Of a DNA stretch of 64,000 nt, positions 25,852-35,981 are shown one piece after another. A model generated the notes under the pieces. The model did not search any database. It worked only from the letters and a program-made list of their open reading frames with translations, and was not told where the DNA came from. Position numbers and translations under genes: made by a program. The stretch is from Acidovorax delafieldii (GTDB lineage: Bacteria; Pseudomonadota; Gammaproteobacteria; Burkholderiales; Burkholderiaceae_C): assembly GCA_002377855.1 (NCBI GenBank), contig DFQQ01000018.1, positions 220,949 to 284,948 of the forward strand, written 5' to 3'. The number at the start of each line of letters is the position of its first letter. Within the stretch, counting starts at the first letter, position 1.

Positions 25852-26374
25852 CCGCCTGCTGCTGATCGTGGAAGACGACGAAGCGTTTGCCCGCACGCTG
25901 GCGCGCTCGTTCGAGCGGCGCGGGTACCAGGTGCTGCACGCCGAGGGCATCGCCCGCATGGAAGAACTGCTGGCCGTGCACACGCCGCAGTACGCGGTGG
26001 TAGACCTCAAGCTCAAGGGCGAAGCCACGGGACTGGCTTGCGTGCGCGCCTTGCACACGCACAGCCCGCAAATGCGCATCGTGGTGCTGACCGGCTTTGC
26101 CAGCATTGCCACGGCGGTGGAAGCCGTCAAGCTGGGCGCCGGGCATTACCTGGCCAAGCCTTCCAACACCGACGACATCGAAGCCGCCTTTGCCCTGCAG
26201 GAAGGCAATACCGAGGTGGAACTGACCAACCGCTCCAGCTCCATCAAGACGCTGGAGTGGGAGCGCATCCACGAAGTGCTGGCCGAAAGCGACTTCAACA
26301 TCTCTGAAGCCGCGCGCCGCCTGGGCATGCACCGCCGCACCCTCAGCCGCAAGCTGGGCAAACAGCGGGTGTAA
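25841..26374 (+). CDS. Response regulator, RegA/PrrA/ActR type
   Basis: A 177-aa regulator with a receiver domain (phospho-acceptor Asp in YAVVDLKLKGEATG, Lys in YLAKPSNTDD), a proline-poor linker and a C-terminal Fis-type helix-turn-helix (ISEAARRLGMHRRTLSRKL). This compact layout and HTH sequence are those of RegA/PrrA/RoxR. It overlaps the kinase gene by 11 bases, so the pair is translationally coupled. Likely targets are redox-controlled operons, perhaps including the adjacent cyo genes. Confidence 0.93.
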   Translation: MDTDRLLLIVEDDEAFARTLARSFERRGYQVLHAEGIARMEELLAVHTPQYAVVDLKLKGEATGLACVRALHTHSPQMRIVVLTGFASIATAVEAVKLGAGHYLAKPSNTDDIEAAFALQEGNTEVELTNRSSSIKTLEWERIHEVLAESDFNISEAARRLGMHRRTLSRKLGKQRV

Positions 26375-26548
26375 GAAGCTGCTCAAACGGGTGCAGCCCC
26401 GATCACCAGGCGGGCATCCCCACCTTTTGAGCAAAACACCTTTACGCCCGTTGAGCCGCCTCAAGGCTCGGGGCGGGTGGCAACTCTCCTAAGATCCAGC
26501 CACCTGGCGCCACCGCAGCGCCACCGCCCATCTGCCCCTGGAGAAGAC

Positions 26549-27289
26549 ATGTTCGATAGCGCCCTGTTGCTGGCTGCCGCGTTTGTGGCCGGTGCACTCA
26601 ATGCTGTGGCCGGAGGCGGCAGCTTCCTCACCCTGCCCGCCCTGGTCTTCACGGGCGTGCCACCCGTGGTGGCCAACGCCACTGGCACCGTGGCCCTGCT
26701 GCCCGGCTACATCGCCGGGGCCTGGGGCTTTCGCGAAGAAACCGCGCCGCCACCGGGGCTGTCGATGCGGCTGCTGGTGGTGCTGTCGCTCATCGGCGGT
26801 GCGGCGGGCGCGGCGCTGCTGCTCATCACGCCGGATGCCACCTTCCGCCGCGTGGTGCCCTGGCTGCTGCTGGCAGCTACAGCGCTGTTCGCCTTCGGGC
26901 CGCAGCTGCGCTCCATGCTGGCGGGCAGCAAGCCGTCTACCGCCAAAGCCACCGTGGGCGTGCTGGCAGTGGCGGCCTATGGCGGCTATTTCAATGGCGG
27001 GTTGGGCATCTTGCTGCTGGCCTTGTTCGGGCTGCTCGGGCAAATCCAGCTCAACGCCATGAACGGCTTGAAGAACTGGGTGTCGGCCCTGCTCACGGCC
27101 ATTGCGGTGGTCATCTACGCCGCCGGCGGCGTGGTGCAGTGGCCCCAGGCGCTGATGATGATGGTGGCCGCCACCGCCGGCGGCTACGGCGGCGCGCGCG
27201 TGGCGCGGCGCATTCCAGCGCCCTGGCTGCGCGGCGGCATCGTGGTCACAGGATTGGTGATGGCCGGGCTGTTCTTCTGGCGGCAATAA
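26549..27289 (+). CDS. TauE/SafE family sulfite exporter-like permease
   Basis: A 246-aa membrane protein with about eight helices. The N-terminal FVAGALNAVAGGGSFLTLPAL and the repeat-like AYGGYFNGGLGILLLALFG are the two homologous halves of the TauE/SafE (DUF81) family, which is associated with export of sulfite or sulfonate-related anions. Substrate is not evident. The Shine-Dalgarno GGAGAAG before the chosen ATG settles the start. Neighbours give no pathway hint. Confidence 0.9.
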   Translation: MFDSALLLAAAFVAGALNAVAGGGSFLTLPALVFTGVPPVVANATGTVALLPGYIAGAWGFREETAPPPGLSMRLLVVLSLIGGAAGAALLLITPDATFRRVVPWLLLAATALFAFGPQLRSMLAGSKPSTAKATVGVLAVAAYGGYFNGGLGILLLALFGLLGQIQLNAMNGLKNWVSALLTAIAVVIYAAGGVVQWPQALMMMVAATAGGYGGARVARRIPAPWLRGGIVVTGLVMAGLFFWRQ

Positions 27290-27302
27290 GCAAACTACAA
27301 GC

Positions 27303-27358
27303 CAAATCAGGCTCTAGCGCTTATCCGGAAAGCGCTGGCAGCTATCAATTTGATACTA
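27303..27358 (-). repeat. Interspersed palindromic repeat, copy 7 (overlaps the dtd stop codon)
   Basis: On the minus strand: TAGTATCAAATTGATAGCTG, CCAGCGCTTTCCGGAT, AAGCGCTAGAGCCTGATTTG. A near-complete copy. Its first three bases on that strand are the TAG stop codon of dtd. Confidence 0.85.
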
Positions 27359-27826
27359 GACTGTGGCCGCTGGCGCGATCCGCATCGGAATGGTCACCGG
27401 CCCATCGTTGACCAGGTGCACCTGCATATCGGCCGCAAACTGGCCGGTGGCCACCTCGGGGTGCAGCTTGCGGGCCTGGGCCACGGCGTAGTCGTACAGC
27501 CTGCGGCCTTCGTCAGGCGCTGCGGCCTGGGTGAAGCTGGGGCGGTTGCCGCCGGTGGTATCTGCCGCCAGGGTGAACTGGCTCACCAGCAGCAGGCCGC
27601 CGCAGGCTCCCTGCCCGTCCAGATCCTGCACACTGCGGTTCATCTTGCCTGCGTCGTCGCTGAAGATGCGCAGCTTGAGAATTTTGGCCAGCAGCTTGTC
27701 GGCCTCAGCCTCGGTGTCCCCGCGCTCGGCGCACACCAGCACCAGCAAACCAGGGCCAATGGCGCCCACCACGGCACCGTCCACTTCCACGCGGGCTTGC
27801 CGCACCCGTTGCAATACAGCGATCAA
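27356..27826 (-). CDS. dtd: D-aminoacyl-tRNA deacylase
   Basis: A 156-aa proofreading enzyme that removes D-amino acids (and glycine) wrongly attached to tRNA. The two active-site motifs are intact: SQFTLAAD and, near the C-terminus, NDGPVTIP, which holds the cross-subunit Gly-cisPro type element. The start MIAVLQRVRQARVEV is the normal N-terminus. The stop codon coincides with the edge of an interspersed repeat copy, so the repeat may have set the present C-terminus (IRIAPAATV-like tail). Confidence 0.95.
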   Translation of the reverse strand: MIAVLQRVRQARVEVDGAVVGAIGPGLLVLVCAERGDTEAEADKLLAKILKLRIFSDDAGKMNRSVQDLDGQGACGGLLLVSQFTLAADTTGGNRPSFTQAAAPDEGRRLYDYAVAQARKLHPEVATGQFAADMQVHLVNDGPVTIPMRIAPAATV

Positions 27827-27896
27827 GAAAAGCCTCTTTGTCCAACACAGTCCAGCGTGCGATTGTGCCGCCAGGCCATGCGCACGCCGTTGCCCT

Positions 27897-29102
27897 TTAC
27901 CGAACGCCCGTGGTCAACGCCAAGCGCCTTTCTTCGTGGACAAGTGCCCACAACGCCACCACGCCGCAGCCCATGACCAGCGCCGTGACCACCAGCGCTC
28001 CGTAGTAGCTGCCGCTGGCCGTGGCGATATAGCCCGCCATGGCGGGCGCGAGAATCTGGGCCACCCCGTAGCTGAGGGTCATGCGCGCCATGGCCTTGGC
28101 CGGATTGGCCGGAAAGCAGCGCCCGATCAGGGTGAGCGTGAGGCTGACGATACCCACAAAAGTCGCCCCAAACAGCATGGCACCGCCCACGTTGAGCAAA
28201 GCGTGGTCGGTGGCGATGGGGATGAGGACGGAAACCATCTGCAAGCCAAAAGCCATCATCAGCGCGCGGATTTGCCCCACCGCCTCGGCCACACGGTCCC
28301 ACAGGAAGCACGACGGCGCTGCCGCGAGCCCCACGATCACCCACACCCACCCGCCCTTGTCGGCCAGCAATGGTAGCTTGACCAAAATGGCGACCGTGTA
28401 CGTGGCACCGATGGCAAAGCCAAAGCCCGCGCAAAAGTAAGCCGCAATGAGCAACCACATCCAGCGCCGTGGCGGGCCGGCAGACGCAGGCGCGGCCTGC
28501 GCGGCGGCGGGATGCACGGCCACGGGTGGTGGCATCCAAAGCCATGCGGGCCCAAAAAAGACGATGCCGAGCAACCCCAGGCCCAGCCACTGGCGGTCCC
28601 ACGGCAAGCCCTGCACCAGGGCCGCCACCGCCACGCCAGAGACGGCGATGCCCAAGCCGAGCCCCACAAAATGCAGCCCCAGCTGCGGCCGGTGACCCTG
28701 GCGAATCAACCAATTGAGCACCAGCCCCGAAGCCAACAGCAGCCCCGCCGTGCTGGAAAACCCCGCCACAAACCGCAGCACGGACCAGACGGGCACGCTG
28801 TCCGTCCAGCCCATCGCCGCCGTGCTGACCACGGCAATCACCAGACCGCAGCGGTAGATCAGGTACTTGCGCCCCAGGTCATTGATGGAAGCCGCCAGCA
28901 AGGTACCAGCCATGTAGCCCGCGTAGTTGACAGTGGCCAGCCACCCCGCCGCCCAGTGCGTGAGGCCCGCCTGCTCGCGCATGATGGGCAGCATGGGCGT
29001 GTAGGCGAAGCGCGCCAGCCCCACTGTGAGGATGAGCGCGCAAATGCCCGCCACGATGACGCGCCAGCGTGCGGATGGCTTGATCGCAGGAACGGCGTCC
29101 AT
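27897..29102 (-). CDS. YbfB/YjiJ family MFS transporter
   Basis: A 401-aa major facilitator protein with about 12 helices. The N-terminal LTVGLARFAYTPMLPIM and the following LATVNYAGYMAGTLLA are the hallmark of the YbfB/YjiJ family, whose substrates are mostly unknown. A Shine-Dalgarno GGAG lies six bases before the ATG giving MDAVPAIKP, which excludes a start 22 codons upstream. It is a stand-alone gene between dtd and dbpA on the same strand, with no regulator nearby. Confidence 0.88.
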   Translation of the reverse strand: MDAVPAIKPSARWRVIVAGICALILTVGLARFAYTPMLPIMREQAGLTHWAAGWLATVNYAGYMAGTLLAASINDLGRKYLIYRCGLVIAVVSTAAMGWTDSVPVWSVLRFVAGFSSTAGLLLASGLVLNWLIRQGHRPQLGLHFVGLGLGIAVSGVAVAALVQGLPWDRQWLGLGLLGIVFFGPAWLWMPPPVAVHPAAAQAAPASAGPPRRWMWLLIAAYFCAGFGFAIGATYTVAILVKLPLLADKGGWVWVIVGLAAAPSCFLWDRVAEAVGQIRALMMAFGLQMVSVLIPIATDHALLNVGGAMLFGATFVGIVSLTLTLIGRCFPANPAKAMARMTLSYGVAQILAPAMAGYIATASGSYYGALVVTALVMGCGVVALWALVHEERRLALTTGVR

Positions 29103-29191
29103 CGGGGCTCCACGGTGAAGGAAGCGGCCATGGTAGCGGTCGCTCGGTACGGCCGCTGTCCACACCACGACTGCGCAGGCAGCAGTGTGCG

Positions 29192-30604
<1,413 letters not shown>

Positions 30605-30638
30605 GGCGTGGATTATCCCGCCCATCACCTCCGGGCCC

Positions 30639-31892
30639 TCACAGCAGCACCAACACGCCCACGAAGGCCAGCGTATGGGCCAATACGCCGGGAGCGACTG
30701 CCAGCGCGTAGGCGCCTCCGCCGCTGACCCAGGCGACCACGCTCTTGCTGACCCCATGCACGAGAAGCGCCGCCATCAGGGCCTGCTCCACACCCACCGC
30801 CGCAGGCTCACCAGGAAGCGCGTGCATCAACACCGCCGCCGTGGCCGCATGCACATCGGCCAGCGCGGCCAGCAGGGCTCCGGCCAGCATGCCGGCATTG
30901 CCCTGCGTGCGCTCCAGCCACGCCACGCCCACCTGGATGCCCGTCAGCAGCAACGTGATCAGCACCACATCGCGCAGCTTGAACATGGGCGCATCGGCCT
31001 GCAGGGGTGCCTTGGCAATGCCCTGGTCTGCCGCGCCCCACAGCAGCCACAGCCCCCAGACCGCCGCCACCCCCGCCCCTGCCAACGCCGGCAAGGCCAA
31101 GGATGCGATCCACTGCGGCTGCACCGTAGCGGCCACCACCAGCACATGCAGCGCGGTGGCTACGCACGACAACACGGCACCGCCTGCCTGCGCCCGCACG
31201 GGGGCCTTGCCGGCCCGCACGTCCATGCCCAGGCTGGCAATCGTGGCCGTGCTGGAGACAAACCCCGACGCCAGGGCCGACAGCACCACCGCCTGGCGCG
31301 CCTGCATCAGCCGCCGCGCCACGTGCGCCAGCGACTGGATGAGCAGCAGCACGATCACCAGGCGCAGCACCACCTGCGGGTTCAGCAGCCCCTGCACCAG
31401 CGGCTGGTTGGGCACCAGCGGAAACACCAGCAGCACCAGCGCCGCTAGCACCAGGCCGCTGCGCACCTCGCCCGGCTGCAGCCAGTGGCTCGAAAACTCG
31501 TGCAGCGGCGCACGCAGCGCCAGCAACCCGGTCACCATCACGGCCAGGGCTGCCGCCAGCAGGCGGTCGCTCGCGCACAGCACGCCAATCAGGTAGGCCA
31601 GCAGCAGGGCGATTTCGGTGGCCACACCCGGGTTTTCAGACCGGTCACGGGCGTACGCCACCACCCCCAGCGCCGCCACGAAGGCGGCCCCCACCCCCAG
31701 CAGGGCCACCGAGCCCGACAGTGCCGCTGCCGCCCCCGACAAGCTGGCCAGCGTGAACGAGCGCACCCCCGCCAGGGCACGGTGCGGCCCGCTGCCCTTG
31801 CGCCGCTCGCGCTCAATGCCCATCAGCAAACCACAGCCCAAGGCGCTGGCCAGCACGGCCAGCGCAGCATAAAAACCCTGCAAATCCTGCAT
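30639..31892 (-). CDS. MgtC/SapB family membrane protein with DUF4010 domain
   Basis: A 417-aa membrane protein. Residues about 5-140 show the MgtC/SapB pattern (LLMGIERERR, GVRSFTLASLSGA), and the rest is a multi-helix DUF4010 region (for example LSALASGFVSSTATIASLG and DVHAATAAVLMHAL). Proteins of this architecture are widespread and uncharacterised; MgtC itself affects Mg2+ homeostasis and F-ATPase, but that role should not be transferred. The start lies 85 bases from the divergent amn gene; 55 open codons upstream would overlap amn and were not used. Confidence 0.85.
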   Translation of the reverse strand: MQDLQGFYAALAVLASALGCGLLMGIERERRKGSGPHRALAGVRSFTLASLSGAAAALSGSVALLGVGAAFVAALGVVAYARDRSENPGVATEIALLLAYLIGVLCASDRLLAAALAVMVTGLLALRAPLHEFSSHWLQPGEVRSGLVLAALVLLVFPLVPNQPLVQGLLNPQVVLRLVIVLLLIQSLAHVARRLMQARQAVVLSALASGFVSSTATIASLGMDVRAGKAPVRAQAGGAVLSCVATALHVLVVAATVQPQWIASLALPALAGAGVAAVWGLWLLWGAADQGIAKAPLQADAPMFKLRDVVLITLLLTGIQVGVAWLERTQGNAGMLAGALLAALADVHAATAAVLMHALPGEPAAVGVEQALMAALLVHGVSKSVVAWVSGGGAYALAVAPGVLAHTLAFVGVLVLL

Positions 31893-31977
31893 GCCCGCTC
31901 CTGCACCCCCACGGGTGCCGCTCGACATTCTGGCAGCTTGGCAGCACCTGTCACGAGAGCTTGTGGACAATAGCGCC

Positions 31978-33477
31978 ATGGCCCCCACATCCTCTGCTTT
32001 CATTGCCCCCACCCGCCACGCGACGGCCGAATCGGCCCTGGCCCAGGTGCACCACATCTACAACCACCAGATCGGTCTGCTGCGCGACAACATGCAGCGG
32101 TTCGTTGCGGGCGAAACCCTGCCCGGCCATGTGCGCGCCTGTTACCCGTATGTGCGCATCCAGACCGACACCGTGGCGCGCGCCAAGCCCCACCCCGACG
32201 TGGCCCTGCTGGCCTACGGGTTTGTGGCGGGCCCCGGCCGGTTCGAGACCACGCTGACGCGCCCCGACCTGTACCACGAGTACTACCTGGAGCAGTTCCA
32301 GTTGCTGCTGCACAACCACGGCGTGGAGCTGGAAGTGGGCACCAGCCACCAGCCCATCCCGGTGCACTTCTCGTTCAGCGAACACGACCATGTGGAAGGG
32401 CAGATGAGCCTGGAGCGCCGCACCCTGATGCGCGACGTGTTTGACCTGCCCGACCTGGCCGCCATGGACGACGGCATTGCCAACGGCACCTGGGAGCCCA
32501 AGCCCGGCGAGGCCCAGCCCCTGTCGCTGTTCACCGCGCCGCGCGTGGACTATTCGCTGCACCGCCTGCGCCACTACACCGGCACGTCGCCGCGCGCGTT
32601 CCAGAACTTCGTGCTGTTCACCAACTACCAGTTCTACATCGACGAATTCGTGCGCCTGGGCCATGAAGAAATGGCCAAGCCGGACAGCGAATACATCGCC
32701 TTCATCGAGCCCGGCAACGTGGTCACCCGCCGCGTGGGCTTGGCCGCTGAACCCGGCGACGAGCTGGGCGCACCACCCCCGCGCCTGCCGCAAATGCCCG
32801 CCTACCACTTGGTGCGGGCCGACCACAGCGGCATCACCATGGTCAACATCGGCGTGGGCCCGGCCAATGCCAAGAACATCACCGACCACATCGCCGTGCT
32901 GCGCCCGCACGCCTGGATCATGCTGGGCCACTGCGCGGGCCTGCGCAACAGCCAGCAGCTGGGCGACTACGTGCTGGCCCACGGCTACGTGCGCGAAGAC
33001 CATGTGCTGGACGAAGAACTGCCGCTGTGGGTGCCCATTCCCGCGCTGGCCGAGATCCAGCTGGCCCTTGAGTCGGCCGTGGCGGGCATCACTGGCGTCA
33101 CAGGAGCCGACCTCAAGCGCATCATGCGCACGGGTACCGTGGCCAGCACCGACAACCGCAACTGGGAACTGCTGCCCGACAACCAGCCCCAGCGCCGCTT
33201 CAGCCAAAGCCGCGCCGTGGCGCTGGACATGGAAAGCGCCACCATCGCCGCCAATGGCTTTCGCTTTCGCGTACCGTATGGCACGCTGCTGTGCGTGAGC
33301 GACAAGCCCCTGCACGGCGAGATCAAGCTGCCCGGCATGGCCAACCACTTTTACCGTGAGCGCGTGGACCAGCACCTGCGCATCGGTATTCGCGCGCTGG
33401 AGATGCTGCGTGCCGAAGGCATGGCCCGCCTGCACAGCCGCAAGCTGCGCAGCTTTGCCGAGGTGGCCTTCCAGTAA
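31978..33477 (+). CDS. amn: AMP nucleosidase
   Basis: A 499-aa enzyme that splits AMP into adenine and ribose 5-phosphate and so regulates the adenylate pool. The N-terminal AMN domain (residues about 20-200, with ACYPYVRIQTD and GTSHQPIPVHFSFSEHDHVEG) is followed by a PNP/UDP phosphorylase-type catalytic domain including TMVNIGVGPANAKNITDH, HCAGLRNSQQLGDYVLAHGYVR (split here) and ALDMESATIAANGFRFRVPYGTLLCVSDKP (in part). Length fits the long bacterial form. The ATG giving MAPTSSAF follows the likely start region between amn and the divergent gene. Confidence 0.95.
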   Translation: MAPTSSAFIAPTRHATAESALAQVHHIYNHQIGLLRDNMQRFVAGETLPGHVRACYPYVRIQTDTVARAKPHPDVALLAYGFVAGPGRFETTLTRPDLYHEYYLEQFQLLLHNHGVELEVGTSHQPIPVHFSFSEHDHVEGQMSLERRTLMRDVFDLPDLAAMDDGIANGTWEPKPGEAQPLSLFTAPRVDYSLHRLRHYTGTSPRAFQNFVLFTNYQFYIDEFVRLGHEEMAKPDSEYIAFIEPGNVVTRRVGLAAEPGDELGAPPPRLPQMPAYHLVRADHSGITMVNIGVGPANAKNITDHIAVLRPHAWIMLGHCAGLRNSQQLGDYVLAHGYVREDHVLDEELPLWVPIPALAEIQLALESAVAGITGVTGADLKRIMRTGTVASTDNRNWELLPDNQPQRRFSQSRAVALDMESATIAANGFRFRVPYGTLLCVSDKPLHGEIKLPGMANHFYRERVDQHLRIGIRALEMLRAEGMARLHSRKLRSFAEVAFQ

Positions 33478-33612
33478 CACGCCAGCGGCGCGCCGCTGCG
33501 TCGCCGCCGCGCCCGGGGGTGCCGGCGCCACCGTTGACTGCGGCATTGAGGTGCCGCGGGCAGCGGCACCTTCGAGCCTGCAAAGCGCGCGCCCCTCGCC
33601 TGCGAACCCTGT

Positions 33613-34791
33613 ATGACACTGGACTTTCTCACGCTGATGGCCGTCATGGCCGCCAACCTGTTCGCGATCTCGGCCGCGCTGCCGCTGGTCATGGGCCGCA
33701 GCGTGAGCCAGGCAGCGCGCCACATCCAGGCCAGCATGCTGCTGCAGGCGATGGCCTGGTTGGCCATCATTGCGTCGTCTTCGCTGTGGGACCAGGCGCT
33801 CTCGACGGTATCGATGGCCTGCAACGCCTGGGCCCAGTGGCTGCTGTACCGCGCCCTGCGCGAATGGCTGGGCGCGCGCCCCTTCAAGCGCACGCTGCTG
33901 GCGCTGGTGTGCCTCATGCCGCTGGGCTACGCCATCGGCTTCGGGCATTACGCCTTCCGGGTGGGCTGGGCCAATTTCTTGATGGCGGCCATCCTGGTCA
34001 TCGTGGCGCGCGCCACGCTGTACCCGGCCACACCGTCCACACCCGCCGATGCGCGCTGGCGGCGCCTGCTCATGCTGTGCCTGCTCACGTCGGCGGGTTT
34101 CACCCTGGCACGGGGCTTTCTGGGGGCCTTCACAGACCAGTACCCGAGCTTTCGCACACCGCACCCCGTCAACCTGGGCGCTGCACTGGCGACCAACGTG
34201 AGCCTGGTATTGGGCACGGTGGCCGTGTTGGTGGCCTGGCACGCCGAGGCCGAGCGCAAGCTGCACCGCCTGGCCATGACCGACGGCCTGACCGGGCTGG
34301 CCAACCGGAGGTCGTTCGCAGCGCAGGGCGCGGCCATGATTTCGCATGCGCAGCGCCACGGCTTGCCCCTTACCGCCCTGATGCTGGACATTGACCACTT
34401 CAAGCAGATCAACGACACACTGGGCCACGAGACCGGCGACCGCGCCTTGCAGCTCTTTGGCAAGCTGCTGCAGGAATGCCACCGCAGCGGCGACATCGTC
34501 GGCCGCCTGGGGGGCGAGGAGTTCGGGGTGCTGCTGCTGCACAACAGTGCGCCTGCGGGCACATCGTTTGACCGGCGCTTGCGCAAGCGGCTGGCCGAGG
34601 CCAGCGTGGCCGAGCTGGGTTTTGCGCTGGACTACAGCGCAGGCATGGCCGTGCTCGGGCCGGAGGATTACGACCTTGCGCCGCTCATGGCGCGTGCAGA
34701 TGCTGCGCTGTATGCGGCCAAGGCAGGGGGGCGCGGCAGGCTGGTGGCGCGTGCGCCGACGGTGCCTATCGCCAACGCCGATCACTCCTGA
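33613..34791 (+). CDS. Membrane-bound diguanylate cyclase (GGDEF domain)
   Basis: A 392-aa protein with about six N-terminal membrane helices (residues 1-215) and a C-terminal GGDEF domain that should make cyclic di-GMP. The active site reads GGEEF, preceded five residues earlier by RSGD, the inhibitory I-site for product feedback. MTDGLTGLANRRSF marks the domain start. The membrane part resembles a generic 7TM-like sensor without a recognised ligand. The stop codon touches the edge of an interspersed repeat copy. Confidence 0.92.
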   Translation: MTLDFLTLMAVMAANLFAISAALPLVMGRSVSQAARHIQASMLLQAMAWLAIIASSSLWDQALSTVSMACNAWAQWLLYRALREWLGARPFKRTLLALVCLMPLGYAIGFGHYAFRVGWANFLMAAILVIVARATLYPATPSTPADARWRRLLMLCLLTSAGFTLARGFLGAFTDQYPSFRTPHPVNLGAALATNVSLVLGTVAVLVAWHAEAERKLHRLAMTDGLTGLANRRSFAAQGAAMISHAQRHGLPLTALMLDIDHFKQINDTLGHETGDRALQLFGKLLQECHRSGDIVGRLGGEEFGVLLLHNSAPAGTSFDRRLRKRLAEASVAELGFALDYSAGMAVLGPEDYDLAPLMARADAALYAAKAGGRGRLVARAPTVPIANADHS

Positions 34792-34836
34792 TTTTGTAGC
34801 ATGTTGCGCTTTATTCATAAGCGTTACAGTCCGATC
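34791..34836 (+). repeat. Interspersed palindromic repeat, copy 8 (intergenic)
   Basis: Reads ATTTTGTAGCATGTTGCG, CTTTATTCATAAGCG and TTACAGTCCGATC. A shorter, diverged copy directly after the diguanylate cyclase stop codon. Confidence 0.7.
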
Positions 34837-34883
34837 AAGCCCCCAGTCTCATCTTGGTTGGCCAGAGGCGCCACAATGGCGCC

Positions 34884-35819
34884 ATGAGCTCACTTTTCGC
34901 CACCCAGAACCTGTACAAGCGCTACGCAGAAGCCACCGTGGTGAACGATGTCTCGTTCGCCATCGCCCCCGGCGAATGCCTGGGCGTCATCGGCCCCAAC
35001 GGGGCGGGCAAGACCACCACCATCCGCATGTGCCTGGGCCTCACGGCGCCCGACAGCGGCAACGTGCTCTTCTACCCCGAAGGCGCAGCCGAGCCGCTTT
35101 ACATGCCGCGCGATGCGCTGGCGATCAAAGCGCAGCTGGGCGTGGTCACGCAGTTCGACACGCTGGACCCGGACTTCACTTGCGCCGAGAACCTGCGCGT
35201 GTTCGGCCGCTACTTCGGCATCCAGGGCGCGGTGATGGACGAACGCGTGCCCCAGTTGCTGGAGTTTGCGGCGCTGACGCACAAGGCCGATGCCAAGCCG
35301 GGCGAGCTGTCGGGCGGCATGAAGCGGCGCCTGTCGCTGGCACGCGCGCTGGTCAACAACCCGCGCCTGTTGCTGCTGGACGAACCCACCACCGGCCTGG
35401 ACCCGCAGGCGCGCCACCTGATGTGGGAGCGGCTGCAGGTGTTGCTCCAGCAAGGCAAGTCCATCTTGCTGACCACCCACTTCATGGACGAAGCCGAGCG
35501 GCTGTGCTCGCGCCTGCTGGTGCTGGACCACGGCAGGAAAATTGCCGAAGGCAAACCGCGCGAACTGATTGCACAGCACTTGGAGCCCGACGTGGTGGAG
35601 GTGTTTGGCGTGGGTGCCGTGGCGCTGGCGCAGGACCCGGCCCTGCGCGCCATGGCGGCGCGGGTGGAGGTGAGCGGCGAGACCGTCTTCTTCTACACCG
35701 CCAACGCCCAACCGCTGCTGCAGGCGCTGGGCCACCACGGCCATTTGCGCACGCTGCACCGGCCGGCCAATCTGGAAGACCTGTTCCTCAAGCTGACGGG
35801 GCGGCAGATACGGGAGTGA
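34884..35819 (+). CDS. ABC exporter ATP-binding protein, NodI/DrrA type
   Basis: A 311-aa ABC ATPase with Walker A GPNGAGKTTT, signature LSGGMKRRLSLARAL, Walker B LLLLDEPTTGLDPQ and the H-loop TTHFMDEAERL, followed by a C-terminal DUF4162-like region. This is the NodI type, which normally works with a NodJ-type permease encoded next to it. No permease follows; the only matching one in the window lies about 8.7 kb downstream, beyond the restriction island and purT. The ATG giving MSSLFATQN was chosen over one ten codons upstream. Confidence 0.92.
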   Translation: MSSLFATQNLYKRYAEATVVNDVSFAIAPGECLGVIGPNGAGKTTTIRMCLGLTAPDSGNVLFYPEGAAEPLYMPRDALAIKAQLGVVTQFDTLDPDFTCAENLRVFGRYFGIQGAVMDERVPQLLEFAALTHKADAKPGELSGGMKRRLSLARALVNNPRLLLLDEPTTGLDPQARHLMWERLQVLLQQGKSILLTTHFMDEAERLCSRLLVLDHGRKIAEGKPRELIAQHLEPDVVEVFGVGAVALAQDPALRAMAARVEVSGETVFFYTANAQPLLQALGHHGHLRTLHRPANLEDLFLKLTGRQIRE

Positions 35820-35881
35820 GTGCGCGGCAGGGAAATATTCCAAAGTACTGAGTGACTAACGCATACAGCCAAGTCTGCTCC

Positions 35882-35917
35882 ATGGAAAATCCATACCCTT
35901 GCATTTGAGAGATGCAA
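35882..35917. other. Two short inverted repeats before hsdR
   Basis: ATGGA-AAA-TCCAT is followed 4 bases later by TTGCAT-N7-ATGCAA. They sit in the AT-richer 160-base leader of the restriction operon, where control sites for hsd expression could lie. No regulator gene of the C-protein type is present. Confidence 0.35.
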
Positions 35918-35981
35918 CGTTTGCCTGGTGGAGGTAGATTCAGAGCCCATGGCTCAGAGAGCATAAAAGAGAGTGGATCTG

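Noticed and set aside
26380..26433. Inverted repeat TGCTCAAA/TTTGAGCA after regA as a terminator
   Set aside because: The loop is 38 bases long and no T-run follows.
31951..34818. A minus-strand open frame of over 900 codons opposite amn and the diguanylate cyclase gene
   Set aside because: It is a by-product of high GC and codon bias of the real plus-strand genes; the translation is His/Gln/Arg-rich without any domain, and both opposite genes have clear family motifs.
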